Below are positions 1-8,972 of a stretch of DNA of 64,000 nucleotides, in pieces. Below the pieces are notes generated by a model, which worked only from the letters and a program-made list of their open reading frames with translations, was not told the DNA's origin and did no database searches. The position numbers and the translations under genes are program-made. Numbering within the stretch: the first letter of the stretch is position 1; each line of letters opens with the position of its first letter. Source of the DNA: Blastocatellia bacterium (GTDB lineage: Bacteria; Acidobacteriota; Blastocatellia; UBA7656; JADIYM01). The DNA lies in NCBI GenBank assembly GCA_021463145.1, contig JAJTWZ010000002.1:124001-188000 (forward strand), read 5' to 3'.

Positions 1-167
1 GCTCCGGCCAGCTCTTCTGTTACGAAACCTTTCGTATTCCTTGAGTCGCAATGCCGCGTGAAGGAGTCGCCATCGCGTTCTTCCGGAGCTCCGGTGCATC
101 GAGAGGGCTACACTCCGGCGCTTCGAAAGGGCGGCGCCTGCCCGCCGCAGAAAGCCCACTACACGCG
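1..167. other. Intergenic end of window
   Basis: No convincing gene is visible between the window edge and the stop of the shell-protein gene. Positions 111-130 match the core of a repeat seen three more times in the window (CACTCC followed by GGCGCTTCG). A shell-protein locus, if there is one, would continue to the left of the window. Confidence 0.4.
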
Positions 168-719
168 TTAAGGCATCAGGTTCCTTCGCAGCGCCTCGTG
201 CGCATACGGAATTATCACCTCTGCGACGAGAAATCCCGGCTTGACGGTGGCAACGGCCGCGGCAACGGCGGAACGAACCGCACCTACTTCCCCGGTCACG
301 ACGACCATGCCCTTTCCGCCCGGTTGATTGCGCGCTTCGATGAGGTCGACGTTGGCAGCCTTCACGGCAGCATCGCCGGCGTAAATGGCAGGAGCTACTT
401 CCTTGGTCTCGACGATGCCCAACGCCTCGATCCGGTCTACCTTCACGCGACCCTTTATAGCTGGCGGCAACTGCGGGTGCACGTTCCGAATGATGAACTG
501 GTCCAGCACGACACCGTCCGCCGTCGTCGTTCCGGCCCGCATCGACGCTTCGACGTCAGCGACCGAACCTCCGATCATCACGAGATGTTTGCCGCGCGGA
601 ATGCTGAGTGTCATCAGCAGCTCCACACCCGCCATCTTGAGCATAGCGTCAGTGGCCTCGATGCCGCGCGCGATTGAACTCACTTCCAAAAATCCAATGG
701 CTTCTTCGTATCCGGCCAT
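168..719 (-). CDS. Tandem-domain bacterial microcompartment shell protein (BMC-T)
   Basis: Structural protein of a proteinaceous organelle shell. The 183-residue product has two BMC folds in tandem: the first begins AIGFLEVSSIARGIEA (about residues 7-85), the second begins ALGIVETKEVAPAI (about residues 100-175). Two domains in one chain is the trimer-forming, BMC-T arrangement. The first domain carries the SIARG and GKHLVM segments common in BMC-T proteins. ATG at 719 is chosen over the TTG three bases upstream because AGGAG lies 9 bases before it. No encapsulated enzyme or single-domain BMC-H gene is in the window; the SUMF1-fold gene lies 142 bp upstream on the same strand. Which enzymes it would enclose cannot be told from here. 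Confidence 0.9.
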   Translation of the reverse strand: MAGYEEAIGFLEVSSIARGIEATDAMLKMAGVELLMTLSIPRGKHLVMIGGSVADVEASMRAGTTTADGVVLDQFIIRNVHPQLPPAIKGRVKVDRIEALGIVETKEVAPAIYAGDAAVKAANVDLIEARNQPGGKGMVVVTGEVGAVRSAVAAAVATVKPGFLVAEVIIPYAHEALRRNLMP

Positions 720-861
720 CAAGCTGTCTCCTGCTCGAAGATGGTTGGCGCTGCAGAGGGCGCGCCGGATTCTACTCTCGGGCCGGGCCGGCCGAAAACC
801 GGATACGAAGGTTCGCTCGCGGACCTCCAGACTCTCGGCTCTGCACGACGCCGAAGTCGAT

Positions 862-1980
862 TCAGGCCGCGATCACGATGCGGAATCCGGTGTCCGAGTG
901 CCGGTACTGGGGCGGTGCCGAAAACCGCGCCGCGGACCGGCAGAACACGGGAGGCGTGCGCCAGGACCCGCCGCGTCGAACACGCGCCGTGCCCGAGCAC
1001 GCGCCCCACGGATCGACGACAACGGAAGTCGAGTAAGTGTCACGAGCGTGCCAGTCCCGGCACCACTCCCAGACGTTGCCGTGCATGTCGACGAGGCCAA
1101 ACGGATTCGCAACGCCGTAACAGCCCACGCCAGTAGGCCTGCCGATGGGCTCGGCGCGTGGCCCCCCGGCGAACTTCTCGGAGCAGTGGTAGTTCGCAAC
1201 TTCCGGCGTCAACGTCTCACCGAATGCGAAGGGCGCTTCGGTGCCACCCCTGCACGCATACTCCCACTCGGCTTCGGACGGCAGACGGACGGTTCGGCCG
1301 GTGAGCGCGGCGAGCCGGTCGCAGAACTCTCTGGCCTCGATCCACGACACTCGCTCGACCGGATTGTCGTCGCCACGAAACTCGGACGGCTCAGGATCGA
1401 GGCTGAATGAACACTGAGGAAGCGCCGCAACTTCACGCCACTGCCGCTGCGTGACTGGCGTTCGTCCGATTGCGAACGGCGAAACGGTCACCTCGCGACG
1501 TGGTTGCTCTTCCTGGATCCACCGCAACGCCGTGCCGGCCGCGGCGTGCGAAAGCTCACGTCTCGCGGCCATGGCCTCGATATTCGTAGCTCCCATACGA
1601 AACACGCCGCCCGGCAGGCGGATGACATCGATCGTCACGCCGCCGCCCAACGTCAGACGATCGACGGATGCTTCGATCTCGCATTCCGTCGTCGTCGTGC
1701 CCGTTGCGTCGAGCGTGAGGAAACGCGAGCGCTCGGCCGGCGCCGGATCCGAAGGAACGGGAGTGCAAGCTGGGGCGACGGGAACGGACTCGGCGCCTGC
1801 CCTGGCAATACGCAGCCGCGCGAGTCCGGCGAAGGGGCTGGCCGGGAACGCGGCAATGAAGGCCTGCAGTTCCTCGACCCGGCCGCTGCCGTTCGCCGCC
1901 TTCCAGAACTCGAGTTCCGAGAGGCTCGAGGCGTCGCTCCCGAATACGTAGGTATCGTCGTCCGCCACGTGCGCGAGCAT
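862..1980 (-). CDS. SUMF1/FGE-sulfatase-fold protein
   Basis: Member of the formylglycine-generating-enzyme (SUMF1) fold, 372 residues. The first 100 or so residues are not recognised; the SUMF1 domain fills about residues 115-370. Family marks seen are GGVFRMGA, RLPSEAEWEYACRGG, NPFGLVDMHGNVWEW and RRGGSW...CRSA...DTGFR near the end. True sulfatase-modifying FGEs use a pair of cysteines just after the GGS segment; here only one Cys follows RGGSW, so oxidase activity on sulfatases is doubtful and a binding role is more likely. The start lies 20 bp downstream of the YfhO-like stop, so the two are probably co-transcribed. No obvious signal peptide. Confidence 0.82.
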   Translation of the reverse strand: MLAHVADDDTYVFGSDASSLSELEFWKAANGSGRVEELQAFIAAFPASPFAGLARLRIARAGAESVPVAPACTPVPSDPAPAERSRFLTLDATGTTTTECEIEASVDRLTLGGGVTIDVIRLPGGVFRMGATNIEAMAARRELSHAAAGTALRWIQEEQPRREVTVSPFAIGRTPVTQRQWREVAALPQCSFSLDPEPSEFRGDDNPVERVSWIEAREFCDRLAALTGRTVRLPSEAEWEYACRGGTEAPFAFGETLTPEVANYHCSEKFAGGPRAEPIGRPTGVGCYGVANPFGLVDMHGNVWEWCRDWHARDTYSTSVVVDPWGACSGTARVRRGGSWRTPPVFCRSAARFSAPPQYRHSDTGFRIVIAA

Positions 1981-2000
1981 CGATTCCCCGACGGATCAAG

Positions 2001-4598
2001 TCAAGCGTCCGGAGTGTCCGAACCGGTTCCCTGATCGGCGATGTCACCTTCATCCGGGTACTTCCCGCCACTCTTGCGCTTCCCTGGAACCGCCGCCAGC
2101 AGGATCACCGCCACGATTCCCACCCCCGACAACCAGAGACCGGCAAGAAGCGGCCGGGGACGATAGACGAAGCGAATCTCGTGAGGCCCGGCCTCGATTC
2201 GAACACATCGGAAGACACCCTCGGCCGAGAGCAATTCCGCCGGTTGACCGTCTACCTCGACCTTCCAGTTCGGATCGTACAGATCGCGGAGCTTCACGAA
2301 TCCTCCGCCCTTGCCGGCGAAGGCGCGAATCACTATTTCAGTGGGTGACTCAAAGACGATCTCAGCCTCTGAGCTGCCATCTGGAAGTCCCTGCTGCCCG
2401 GCGGAGTGCCGCTTCGGGCTTTCGCCGGAAATCGACTCGCTCGCTTCCGGGACGATCTCGGTGCGGACTCCAGCGGCCGGCGGGGGCTCTGCCGATAGTA
2501 CGGCAACGGCGTCAGTGTCGGTCTGTTCATCGAAGAGCGCGTCAATCTGTGCGATCACGCCATCGCGTACTTCGCCAGCGGGAACGACGACGGCCCTCGG
2601 CGACGGTTCCCATACGTAAAGCGACATTGCCTCGAGCGTATCGATGGAAATGAGTTGGCGCGCGTCTTCCGATGGAGGGACCCGGGCGATGACGTAGCGG
2701 ACGTTCGACCGGCGCAGCATCCTGGCTCGCGCCGCCATGTCGACATCGAATGTGCGGCTCACCAGATCGTTGTAACGTCGGGGCGCCAGCACTGCCAGGT
2801 CGATCGTCAGGCCGTCACGGCGTCCATTGCCCATGCCATAGATCGGAAGCGCCGCGCACCAGACGGCCGCCTCGCGAACCGGAGACAGCCGAGGGAAAAC
2901 CGAACTGCGCGTCAGTCCCGACTCGTAGGCAAGTTCCGAGTTCCCCGTGATGAAAATTCGATCGTTCGGATGCTCTGCCGTCAGTTGAACCCACGGCGGC
3001 GCCGAGAGTTCGTCGAGAGGGATCGTGGGGTTCAGGTTCGAGTTGGCCGCGGTCAGGTCGGCGACGACCGCCACGAACAGCGCGGCGCGCAACCAACTGC
3101 CGTATCCGCGCGCCGAAGCGCCGAGCCAGATGCACAACACGGCTATGACAGACACGACGAGGACACGCGGCGCCACGTTCCCTGCCTGTTCGATCAATGC
3201 GGCCCCGTGCGCGTCAGCAAGGGGCAGCGCGAGCGAAGCCGCGTAGCGCGAAGCCACGGAACGGGCCTCCGCCGGCCAGAGCCGGCACCAGGCGAGGGCG
3301 TAGACGGCGAGCGTAACGAATGCGGCGCCGCCTCCAAGCGCAAGCCAGTGCCGCCATCGGCCGAACGCTGCCAAGGGCCGACGCAGCGCGTCCCAACCCT
3401 CGGCGGCGAGTCCCGAAAGGCCGAGGACGACGAAGGCCATGAACTTCAACGGAATTCGGGACGCCGAAAAAATCGGCAGGTGCTTGAGCGCGGGATAAAA
3501 GGGTGTCGACATCCCGAGAGACAGGACGACCGACGCGAGGACGAGCACGGCAAGCAGGATCGCCCACCTGGTATGGCGGCCGGAAGTGATCCCGACGAGC
3601 GCCAGGATAACCGCTCCCGCTCCGCAGTAGAGCGAGAGAATCACCGGCTCGTTCCAGCCGTGCATTGCATAGAACCAGTGTCCCCACAGATCCGCCGGGG
3701 AGAGGGTACTGCCGAAGAGGTTCGGCGCGATCGTATCGAAAAGCATGAAGAACCGCGGGTGGTACTCGTCCGACAGCGCCCCGTCCGACCTGAGCGACCG
3801 AGTCGACTGGTCGTACGCGATGAGCAACTGCGCCGCCGCGACGAGCGCGCCGAGAAGTCCCGCCGCAAGCACAAAGGCCGTAGACCTGAAGATCGACCTG
3901 AGCGACGACGGTCCTGATGCCGCAGCACCGGTGGCGGCGGAAATCACGGCAACCGAGGCCGTCACGGCCAGCACGAGCGGTTCGCCCGCGAATGCAAGCA
4001 GCGCGAAGAGGACTGCCAGAGCCGCAACCGAGCGGCGGCAAGGACGTGCGACTACTCCATCGGTACCCCAAAGTATCCACGGCGCCAGCGCAACCGACCA
4101 CGAGAGGTTGAGCATGTAGCCCATCGCGAGAAACGGTCCTGACGCCACGAAGAGCGACGCACCGAGCGAAGCGGCGCCGGGCGTCATCCGCCGGCGCAGC
4201 CAGAGATATGCACCAACTGCCGCCACCGGATACGCGAGCGAGACCGACAGGTTGATGCCGTATGGGTCGGGCAGGAAAGCACGCGCCAGAATCGTGAACG
4301 GGAAGAAGAGTTGAAGCGAAGGGTCGCCCACGACCGATTGGCCAAACGCGACCGACGGATTCCAGAGCGGCAGGTGTCCCTCGGCCACCGTGGCGCGTAT
4401 CCATCTGGTGAGGGGCCACGTGTAAAGCGTCAGGTCCCGAACGTAGAAGATGCGGTCCGTCGTGAAAACGCCGCGAACCATCCATATCGCCAGTAGCGGC
4501 GGCAGGAACGGCAGGGTGCGGTCGAGCACGGCGCGCACCCGGTCGAGCCGGTTTCGCGGCGGTGCAACTTCGGCTTCCTGCTGTTCGGGGGACGACAT
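2001..4598 (-). CDS. YfhO-like polytopic membrane protein
   Basis: Large integral membrane protein of about 865 residues resembling the bacterial YfhO family, which is linked to glycosylation of cell-wall polymers in Firmicutes; in other phyla the role is unknown. A hydrophilic N-terminus of about 30 residues is followed by a first membrane segment, then many hydrophobic helices to about residue 530, a soluble domain, and a last helix near the C-terminus (LLAGLWLSGVGIVAVILLAA). The motif LPLWNPSVAFGQSVVGDPS early in the protein is typical of the family. The start is uncertain: ATG at 4598 is used, but the frame is open to a GTG at 4682 and neither has a strong ribosome site. It is followed after 20 bp by the SUMF1-fold gene. 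Confidence 0.75.
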   Translation of the reverse strand: MSSPEQQEAEVAPPRNRLDRVRAVLDRTLPFLPPLLAIWMVRGVFTTDRIFYVRDLTLYTWPLTRWIRATVAEGHLPLWNPSVAFGQSVVGDPSLQLFFPFTILARAFLPDPYGINLSVSLAYPVAAVGAYLWLRRRMTPGAASLGASLFVASGPFLAMGYMLNLSWSVALAPWILWGTDGVVARPCRRSVAALAVLFALLAFAGEPLVLAVTASVAVISAATGAAASGPSSLRSIFRSTAFVLAAGLLGALVAAAQLLIAYDQSTRSLRSDGALSDEYHPRFFMLFDTIAPNLFGSTLSPADLWGHWFYAMHGWNEPVILSLYCGAGAVILALVGITSGRHTRWAILLAVLVLASVVLSLGMSTPFYPALKHLPIFSASRIPLKFMAFVVLGLSGLAAEGWDALRRPLAAFGRWRHWLALGGGAAFVTLAVYALAWCRLWPAEARSVASRYAASLALPLADAHGAALIEQAGNVAPRVLVVSVIAVLCIWLGASARGYGSWLRAALFVAVVADLTAANSNLNPTIPLDELSAPPWVQLTAEHPNDRIFITGNSELAYESGLTRSSVFPRLSPVREAAVWCAALPIYGMGNGRRDGLTIDLAVLAPRRYNDLVSRTFDVDMAARARMLRRSNVRYVIARVPPSEDARQLISIDTLEAMSLYVWEPSPRAVVVPAGEVRDGVIAQIDALFDEQTDTDAVAVLSAEPPPAAGVRTEIVPEASESISGESPKRHSAGQQGLPDGSSEAEIVFESPTEIVIRAFAGKGGGFVKLRDLYDPNWKVEVDGQPAELLSAEGVFRCVRIEAGPHEIRFVYRPRPLLAGLWLSGVGIVAVILLAAVPGKRKSGGKYPDEGDIADQGTGSDTPDA

Positions 4599-4758
4599 TG
4601 GAGGACATCGACCAGTCGGTTCGACGCCGACGATAGCACGGCTGGGGGAATCGAACGTCCGGAGTAAGGAGATGCCCGCCACGGCGCCAAGCCACCCCGA
4701 TCGCGGCGGCGCCAGCCGGCGGCGTCTGGATGTGCTGAGACGCTCTAGTGACGTGGCG

Positions 4759-5265
4759 TCAGATGTACGTCAGATTTCTGTGCTGGAACGCGCCCTCGGG
4801 GTCTTCGTATTCGCGGCCTCCGAGGTCCGTCCCGTCCCAGCGCAGAGTCACGAGCGCGAGACCGGCGAAAATGTGCTCCGGCCGCTGAATCGTCAACTCG
4901 GCCTCGGGCGACATGACGATCATTGCCATCCGGTGCCCGATCTTGTCGCTTGCGAGCACACGGATTCGCCGATCCCGCTGATAGGGCCGGATTCGGGAAC
5001 TGCGCGACACCTTAACGAAAACGAGAGCGCGATCGGTGTCGCCTTCGAGCTCGGGCATGAGCCAGTAACGCCCGAAGGATTCCTCGGCCACGGATGCGCG
5101 CTCGACGATCGATAGCCGCTCACCTACTTCGCACACCACCTTGTGGTGGGCGAAGAAGTGAGTGCCTCCGCCTGCCCCCCGGTCGAAGTACAGGAACGGT
5201 TGCTGGCCGTCCGTCAGTTCGATCCTCGAGAGAATGCTGCTTTCCGTCGCCGTGAACACCTTCAC
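4759..5265 (-). CDS. Conserved hypothetical protein
   Basis: A 168-residue protein that I do not recognise. It begins at a GTG with a good GGAGG seven bases upstream. It has no signal peptide or membrane segment and looks like a soluble, beta-rich protein with many charged residues. No cysteine pairs or obvious catalytic motif are seen apart from a THFFAHHK segment near residue 35. It lies upstream of the YfhO-like gene on the same strand, about 75-160 bp away depending on that gene's start, and downstream of tRNA-Lys in the same orientation. Confidence 0.6.
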   Translation of the reverse strand: MKVFTATESSILSRIELTDGQQPFLYFDRGAGGGTHFFAHHKVVCEVGERLSIVERASVAEESFGRYWLMPELEGDTDRALVFVKVSRSSRIRPYQRDRRIRVLASDKIGHRMAMIVMSPEAELTIQRPEHIFAGLALVTLRWDGTDLGGREYEDPEGAFQHRNLTYI

Positions 5266-5417
5266 GATCAGCCTCCGTTCGACTGCGCCGGTTCGGCGCG
5301 GATCCGATACTCGTTCACGGGGGCTGGCGGTTTGCGGCTCGGGTCGGCTCCGTTACATGCGGAGGCAGAAAGCAAAAACGGCCACCGCAGGGGTGACCGA
5401 ACTTCGCAGATTTCGAG

Positions 5418-5490
<73 letters not shown>

Positions 5491-5948
5491 AAACGCGTGG
5501 ATACTACGAATCGTCCGAAACCTTGTCAACCCCCGCTCCAGAACAGGTTCCGTGCGGCCAAAGCGTGATCCGCGCACTGCAAAACAGCTCAAAACGGGCC
5601 GGATTCCTGCCCTCGAGGCCCGGCTGGGCGACTCTCCGGCGGACTTCCGTCTCGACCTGATCAGATCCGGGGCGACATCGCCTTCCGTACTGGAGACGGA
5701 CGGGCCGGGCCGACCCGGCTCACAAATTTCACGACCCGACGGGCATCTCGAAGACGATGGCAGGCGCTCTCACGAATGTGACGACCGGATGTAAAATCTC
5801 GGTCAACGCGACACAATCTTCTTTGCACGCTTGACCTTGCGCGCTATGATTCCGTGGATCACCTTGGCAACCGTTTGAGGGGATTGCGGCATCAGAGGCC
5901 GTGTTCCACTCAATTTCATATCAGCGTGGTTAGGGAGCCGTACTCATT
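5491..5948. other. Intergenic region, no gene seen
   Basis: A 458-bp gap between the divergent tRNA-Lys and phosphatase-like genes. The open frames in it have no coding character or ribosome site. The right half holds a promoter candidate for the phosphatase gene; the left end would hold the tRNA promoter. I see nothing else. Confidence 0.5.
5822..5850 (+). promoter_or_regulatory. Sigma-70-like promoter of the phosphatase-like gene
   Basis: TTTGCA (5822-5827) and TATGAT (5845-5850) are 17 bp apart, a housekeeping-type layout, about 100 bp before the ATG at 5949. The leader would be about 90 bases. Confidence 0.4.
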
Positions 5949-6614
5949 ATGACGAAGTCTCTTTTTGTTCGAAGGCTGTTCGCCGCCGTAGTTTCGGCGC
6001 CGTTGTTTGCGCTCTCGGCGATCGCAGGCGGCGGCGGTGGTGGAGCAGTAGTTGCGCCGGCGATGCGCGACTCGTTTCAACCGATCGAGGTCCAGGGTCT
6101 CACTCTGAGCAACTTCGGTGTTGTTGATGGAAAGCTCTTCAGAGGTGATCAGCCGAAGGGTGACGAGTTCCGCCAGCTCAAGGCGCTCGGCGTCAAGACT
6201 GTCATCGACCTCCGCCTCGATGCGAAGAAGGATTCGCGCGAGCTTGCCGAAGCGGCCGGTCTCGTCTACGTGAACATTCCGATCGACGATTCGAAGCGTC
6301 CCTCCGACCAGGACGTCGCCACTTTCTTCAAGGTGATCGACGAGATGGACGGCGCCGCCTACGTGCACTGCGCCGGTGGCCGCCACCGAACCGGATCGAT
6401 GATCGCCGTGTATCGAATGACGCAGAATGGCTGGAACGTCGACCAGGCGTACCAGGAGATGCTCAACTACGATTTCTACACTCGCTGGGGACACGGCGGT
6501 TTCAAGGACTTCGTTTTCGAGTACTACTCCCGGATGCAGGAAGACCCGAAGAGCGTACCTGTGGCTTGCACGACGATCCCGAGTGCTGAAGTGACGGTAC
6601 CGGCCTACAAGTAA
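5949..6614 (+). CDS. Secreted protein tyrosine phosphatase-like protein
   Basis: A 221-residue dual-specificity-type phosphatase fold. An N-terminal signal peptide (about residues 1-26) is followed by a run of six glycines. The catalytic loop is HCAGGRHRTG at 140-149, giving the C-x5-R signature with Cys141 and Arg147. An upstream FRGDQPKGDEFRQLKALGV segment and the strand TVIDLR are typical of the cyanobacterial and DUF442-like members of this fold. The mature protein would act outside the cytoplasmic membrane, so a phosphosugar or phospholipid head group is as likely a substrate as phosphotyrosine. The gene is monocistronic, with a promoter candidate and a strong terminator. Confidence 0.82.
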   Translation: MTKSLFVRRLFAAVVSAPLFALSAIAGGGGGGAVVAPAMRDSFQPIEVQGLTLSNFGVVDGKLFRGDQPKGDEFRQLKALGVKTVIDLRLDAKKDSRELAEAAGLVYVNIPIDDSKRPSDQDVATFFKVIDEMDGAAYVHCAGGRHRTGSMIAVYRMTQNGWNVDQAYQEMLNYDFYTRWGHGGFKDFVFEYYSRMQEDPKSVPVACTTIPSAEVTVPAYK

Positions 6615-6636
6615 CTTCCACCGAACCTGACATCTG

Positions 6637-6673
6637 AAACGGCGCGTTCCCGCGAAGGGACGCGCCGTTTTTC
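6637..6673 (+). terminator. Rho-independent terminator
   Basis: The stem AACGGCGCGTTCCC pairs with GGGACGCGCCGTT around a GCGAA loop and is followed by a T run. It begins about 23 bases after the phosphatase-like stop codon. Confidence 0.88.
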
Positions 6674-6817
6674 CGTCCGGGCGACGACAGGCGATCGCCG
6701 CCGTTTGCGAGCTTTCGGCGACCGGCCCATAATGGCGCGTCGAACCAGAACCTGTGATGCGCTCGATTCGATTCAAATGGTGACCTTCCTGTCTCGAACC
6801 GGCGCGATGGCGGCATC

Positions 6818-7156
6818 GTGACGGTTGGCGCAAATCGCGGGCTCGGCGCGGGCTTCGCCATCGCGGGCCTGCTCTCGGCCGCGCTGGCGTACTTCGCATT
6901 CGACCTCGGCCTGATGAGCGGCTCTTCGTGGAGGCCGGTGCTGGTTGCGTTCGCGATCGGAGCGCTCTCCGCCGGGCTCGTCACCGCCATCGATCGAAAG
7001 ATGCGACGCGAGAAACAGCCCCGAATCGCGAAGCCAAAGGGCCCGTGGGCATGCCCCAAATGCGGATCGGCCTACGTCGCAGAGGCGACCTCGTGTTCGG
7101 ATTGCGGCGTGCCACTCGCCGGTGACAGGTCCAAGGCCGAGTCCGCAAGTGCCTGA
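6818..7156 (+). CDS. Membrane protein with C-terminal zinc ribbon
   Basis: A 112-residue protein starting at GTG. Two hydrophobic segments (about residues 9-30 and 42-60) are followed by a basic linker and a zinc ribbon near residues 79-97: CPKCG then CSDCG, a four-cysteine site. The function is unknown. It is paired with another small zinc-ribbon membrane protein on the far side of tRNA-Ser, where the order of ribbon and membrane segments is reversed. Confidence 0.6.
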   Translation: MTVGANRGLGAGFAIAGLLSAALAYFAFDLGLMSGSSWRPVLVAFAIGALSAGLVTAIDRKMRREKQPRIAKPKGPWACPKCGSAYVAEATSCSDCGVPLAGDRSKAESASA

Positions 7157-7179
7157 CGATCGGCCGCGCAGAGCGCTGG

Positions 7180-7262
7180 CGGAGGGTGAGGGACTCGAAC
7201 CCCCAAGCGCTTTCGCGCGGCGGTTTTCAAGACCGCTGACTTACCAATTAGCCTAACCCTCC
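7180..7262 (-). tRNA. tRNA-Ser (anticodon TGA)
   Basis: A class II tRNA on the minus strand, 83 bases. The acceptor stem GGAGGGT pairs with ACCCTCC. The anticodon stem is GCGGT/ACCGC with loop CTTGAAA (anticodon TGA). A long variable arm (CGCGC GAAA GCGCT) and the T arm with GGTTCGAGTCC identify it as serine. CCA is not encoded. Confidence 0.93.
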
Positions 7263-7389
7263 AGCCGGGCGGGAAGTATACGCGTGCTTCGGCCAAGGGC
7301 GCGAATTCAAACTCGCCTGGCACTCCATCCGGCGACCATGGCGCCGATGTTGGTATACTCCGGCCTTCCAATCGACGAAGGACGACCCA

Positions 7390-7791
7390 ATGACCGAATC
7401 CTCCCTCAGCCCCGAGGCCAGTACCCTCGATTCCGACACGGACACCGAAGCGACCCTCGACGATTCGCCTGACGCGGCGAGTGTAGCCAGGTCGCGGGCG
7501 ACAGATCGCAAGACGCTCTACTGCCCTTCATGCCACTCCAGATTCCTGAACGCTTCCGAGGAATGCTCCGCCTGTCACGTCAAACTAGTTGGCGTGCAAC
7601 CGCGAGACGTTTCGCTCTTCCGGCCGCTGATCGATGTACCCTTCGTGCTTGCAGCGATGCTCTTTTATTTCGGCTATGACCGTCTGAATGGCGAAGCACA
7701 GAGCTTCGGACTCATCTTCCTGATTCTCGGCTTCGCAACTCTCGTCACATTCCGCGCCATCGGATATGCCGAATGGCTCGGCCGCCGATGA
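7390..7791 (+). CDS. Zinc-ribbon membrane protein, hypothetical
   Basis: A 133-residue protein. The first 40 residues are acidic and Ser/Thr-rich and probably disordered. A zinc ribbon follows (CPSCH then CSACH, about residues 45-63), then two hydrophobic helices (about 82-100 and 106-124). It is not assigned to a family. The stop is 54 bp before the mqnC start on the same strand. Confidence 0.6.
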   Translation: MTESSLSPEASTLDSDTDTEATLDDSPDAASVARSRATDRKTLYCPSCHSRFLNASEECSACHVKLVGVQPRDVSLFRPLIDVPFVLAAMLFYFGYDRLNGEAQSFGLIFLILGFATLVTFRAIGYAEWLGRR

Positions 7792-7845
7792 CTCGTGTAT
7801 TCTCGTCGTGATCCGTATCAGGATTCGAATCGGGACATTTCCGGC

Positions 7846-8934
7846 ATGAGCACTCCAGCATCCGCGACCGCCACCGAACTCGCTCAGAGGATCGAGGCCG
7901 GCGACACGCTCTCAGACGCAGACTGGCTGCTTGCGGTGCAGGAAGTCTCGACGGGCGAACTCCTTCGGCTCGCCGACGGCGTCCGGCGCCGCTGGCATCC
8001 CGAGCCTGAAGTTACTTACGTCATCGACCGCAATATCAACTATTCGAACGTGTGCTCGGCGATCTGCACGTTCTGCGCCTTCTACCGGAAGCCCGGCCAC
8101 GCCGAAGGCTACGTCCTGCCGAACGAGCAGATCTTCCGGAGTGTCGAGGAGATGCTCGAACTCGGGGGAAGCGGCGTGCTGATGCAGGGTGGATTGCATC
8201 CCGACCTGCCCCTCGACTACTACGAGACTCTCCTGTCAGAGCTGAAAAGGCGCTATCCGGGCATCTACCTGCATTGCTTCTCGCCGCCGGAGATCGTCAA
8301 CATCTCCGAAGTGTCAGGCCGGCCGATCCCCGAAGTGCTAATACGGCTCAGGGATGCCGGGCTCGATTCGATTCCCGGGGGCGGCGCCGAAATCCTCGTC
8401 GACTCGTTCCGCAAGCGGCGCGCCACCAAATGCACCGGCGTCGAGTGGCTGAATGTCATGGAGACGGCGCACGACCTCGGCATCCGCACGACCGCCACGA
8501 TGATGTTCGGAATGGGCGAGAGACTCGAGCATCGCATCGAGCACATGCGAATGATCAAGGACGTGCAGAGCCGCACGAACGGCTTCTACGCGTTCATCAT
8601 GTGGACGTTCCAGCCAGACAATACACCGCTTGGACGCGCCTACCCCGATCGGGTTCCGGCAGACGAGTTCCTTCGCTGGTTCGCAGTCGGGCGACTGTAC
8701 CTCGACACGATTCCGAACCATCAGGTCTCGTGGCTGACGCAGGGACTCGATGTCGGACGCCGAGCGCTTCACGGCGGAGCAAACGACCTCGGATCGATAA
8801 TGATCGAAGAGAACGTGATCTCGGCCGCCGGCGCGAGCCACAAGGCCACTGAAGAAATGCTGCGGGGAGTCATCGAGTCGGAGGGCTTCCGGGCAGTACG
8901 GCGCAACGCCGCTTACGAGCGCCTCGACCCGTAA
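7846..8934 (+). CDS. mqnC: Cyclic dehypoxanthinyl futalosine synthase (radical SAM)
   Basis: Enzyme of the futalosine route to menaquinone: it cyclises dehypoxanthine futalosine using S-adenosylmethionine and a [4Fe-4S] cluster. The 362-residue product has the cluster motif CSAICTFC with Cys70, Cys74 and Cys77. Further family marks are [37 protein letters not shown] and [12 protein letters not shown] at 7846 is used because the family usually starts close to this point; the frame is also open to a GTG at 7795. No other mqn gene is in the window, so the pathway is scattered. It implies respiration with menaquinone. Confidence 0.93.
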   Translation: MSTPASATATELAQRIEAGDTLSDADWLLAVQEVSTGELLRLADGVRRRWHPEPEVTYVIDRNINYSNVCSAICTFCAFYRKPGHAEGYVLPNEQIFRSVEEMLELGGSGVLMQGGLHPDLPLDYYETLLSELKRRYPGIYLHCFSPPEIVNISEVSGRPIPEVLIRLRDAGLDSIPGGGAEILVDSFRKRRATKCTGVEWLNVMETAHDLGIRTTATMMFGMGERLEHRIEHMRMIKDVQSRTNGFYAFIMWTFQPDNTPLGRAYPDRVPADEFLRWFAVGRLYLDTIPNHQVSWLTQGLDVGRRALHGGANDLGSIMIEENVISAAGASHKATEEMLRGVIESEGFRAVRRNAAYERLDP

Positions 8935-8972
8935 CCGGGCCGAGCGCGCGGCCGCGGTATTTGTCACACGCG

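Noticed and set aside
862-1200. True sulfatase-activating formylglycine enzyme
   Set aside because: The end of the domain has a single Cys after RGGSW rather than the active-site Cys pair, and no sulfatase gene is near.
2655-3917. Long open frame (420 codons) on the plus strand inside the YfhO-like gene
   Set aside because: It is antisense to a membrane protein with clear family motifs, is almost all Arg, Asp, Glu and Pro codons from the shadow frame, and has no ribosome site.
5552-5794. 80-codon frame in the gap after tRNA-Lys
   Set aside because: No ribosome site, no recognisable motif, and it lies next to promoter-like sequence.
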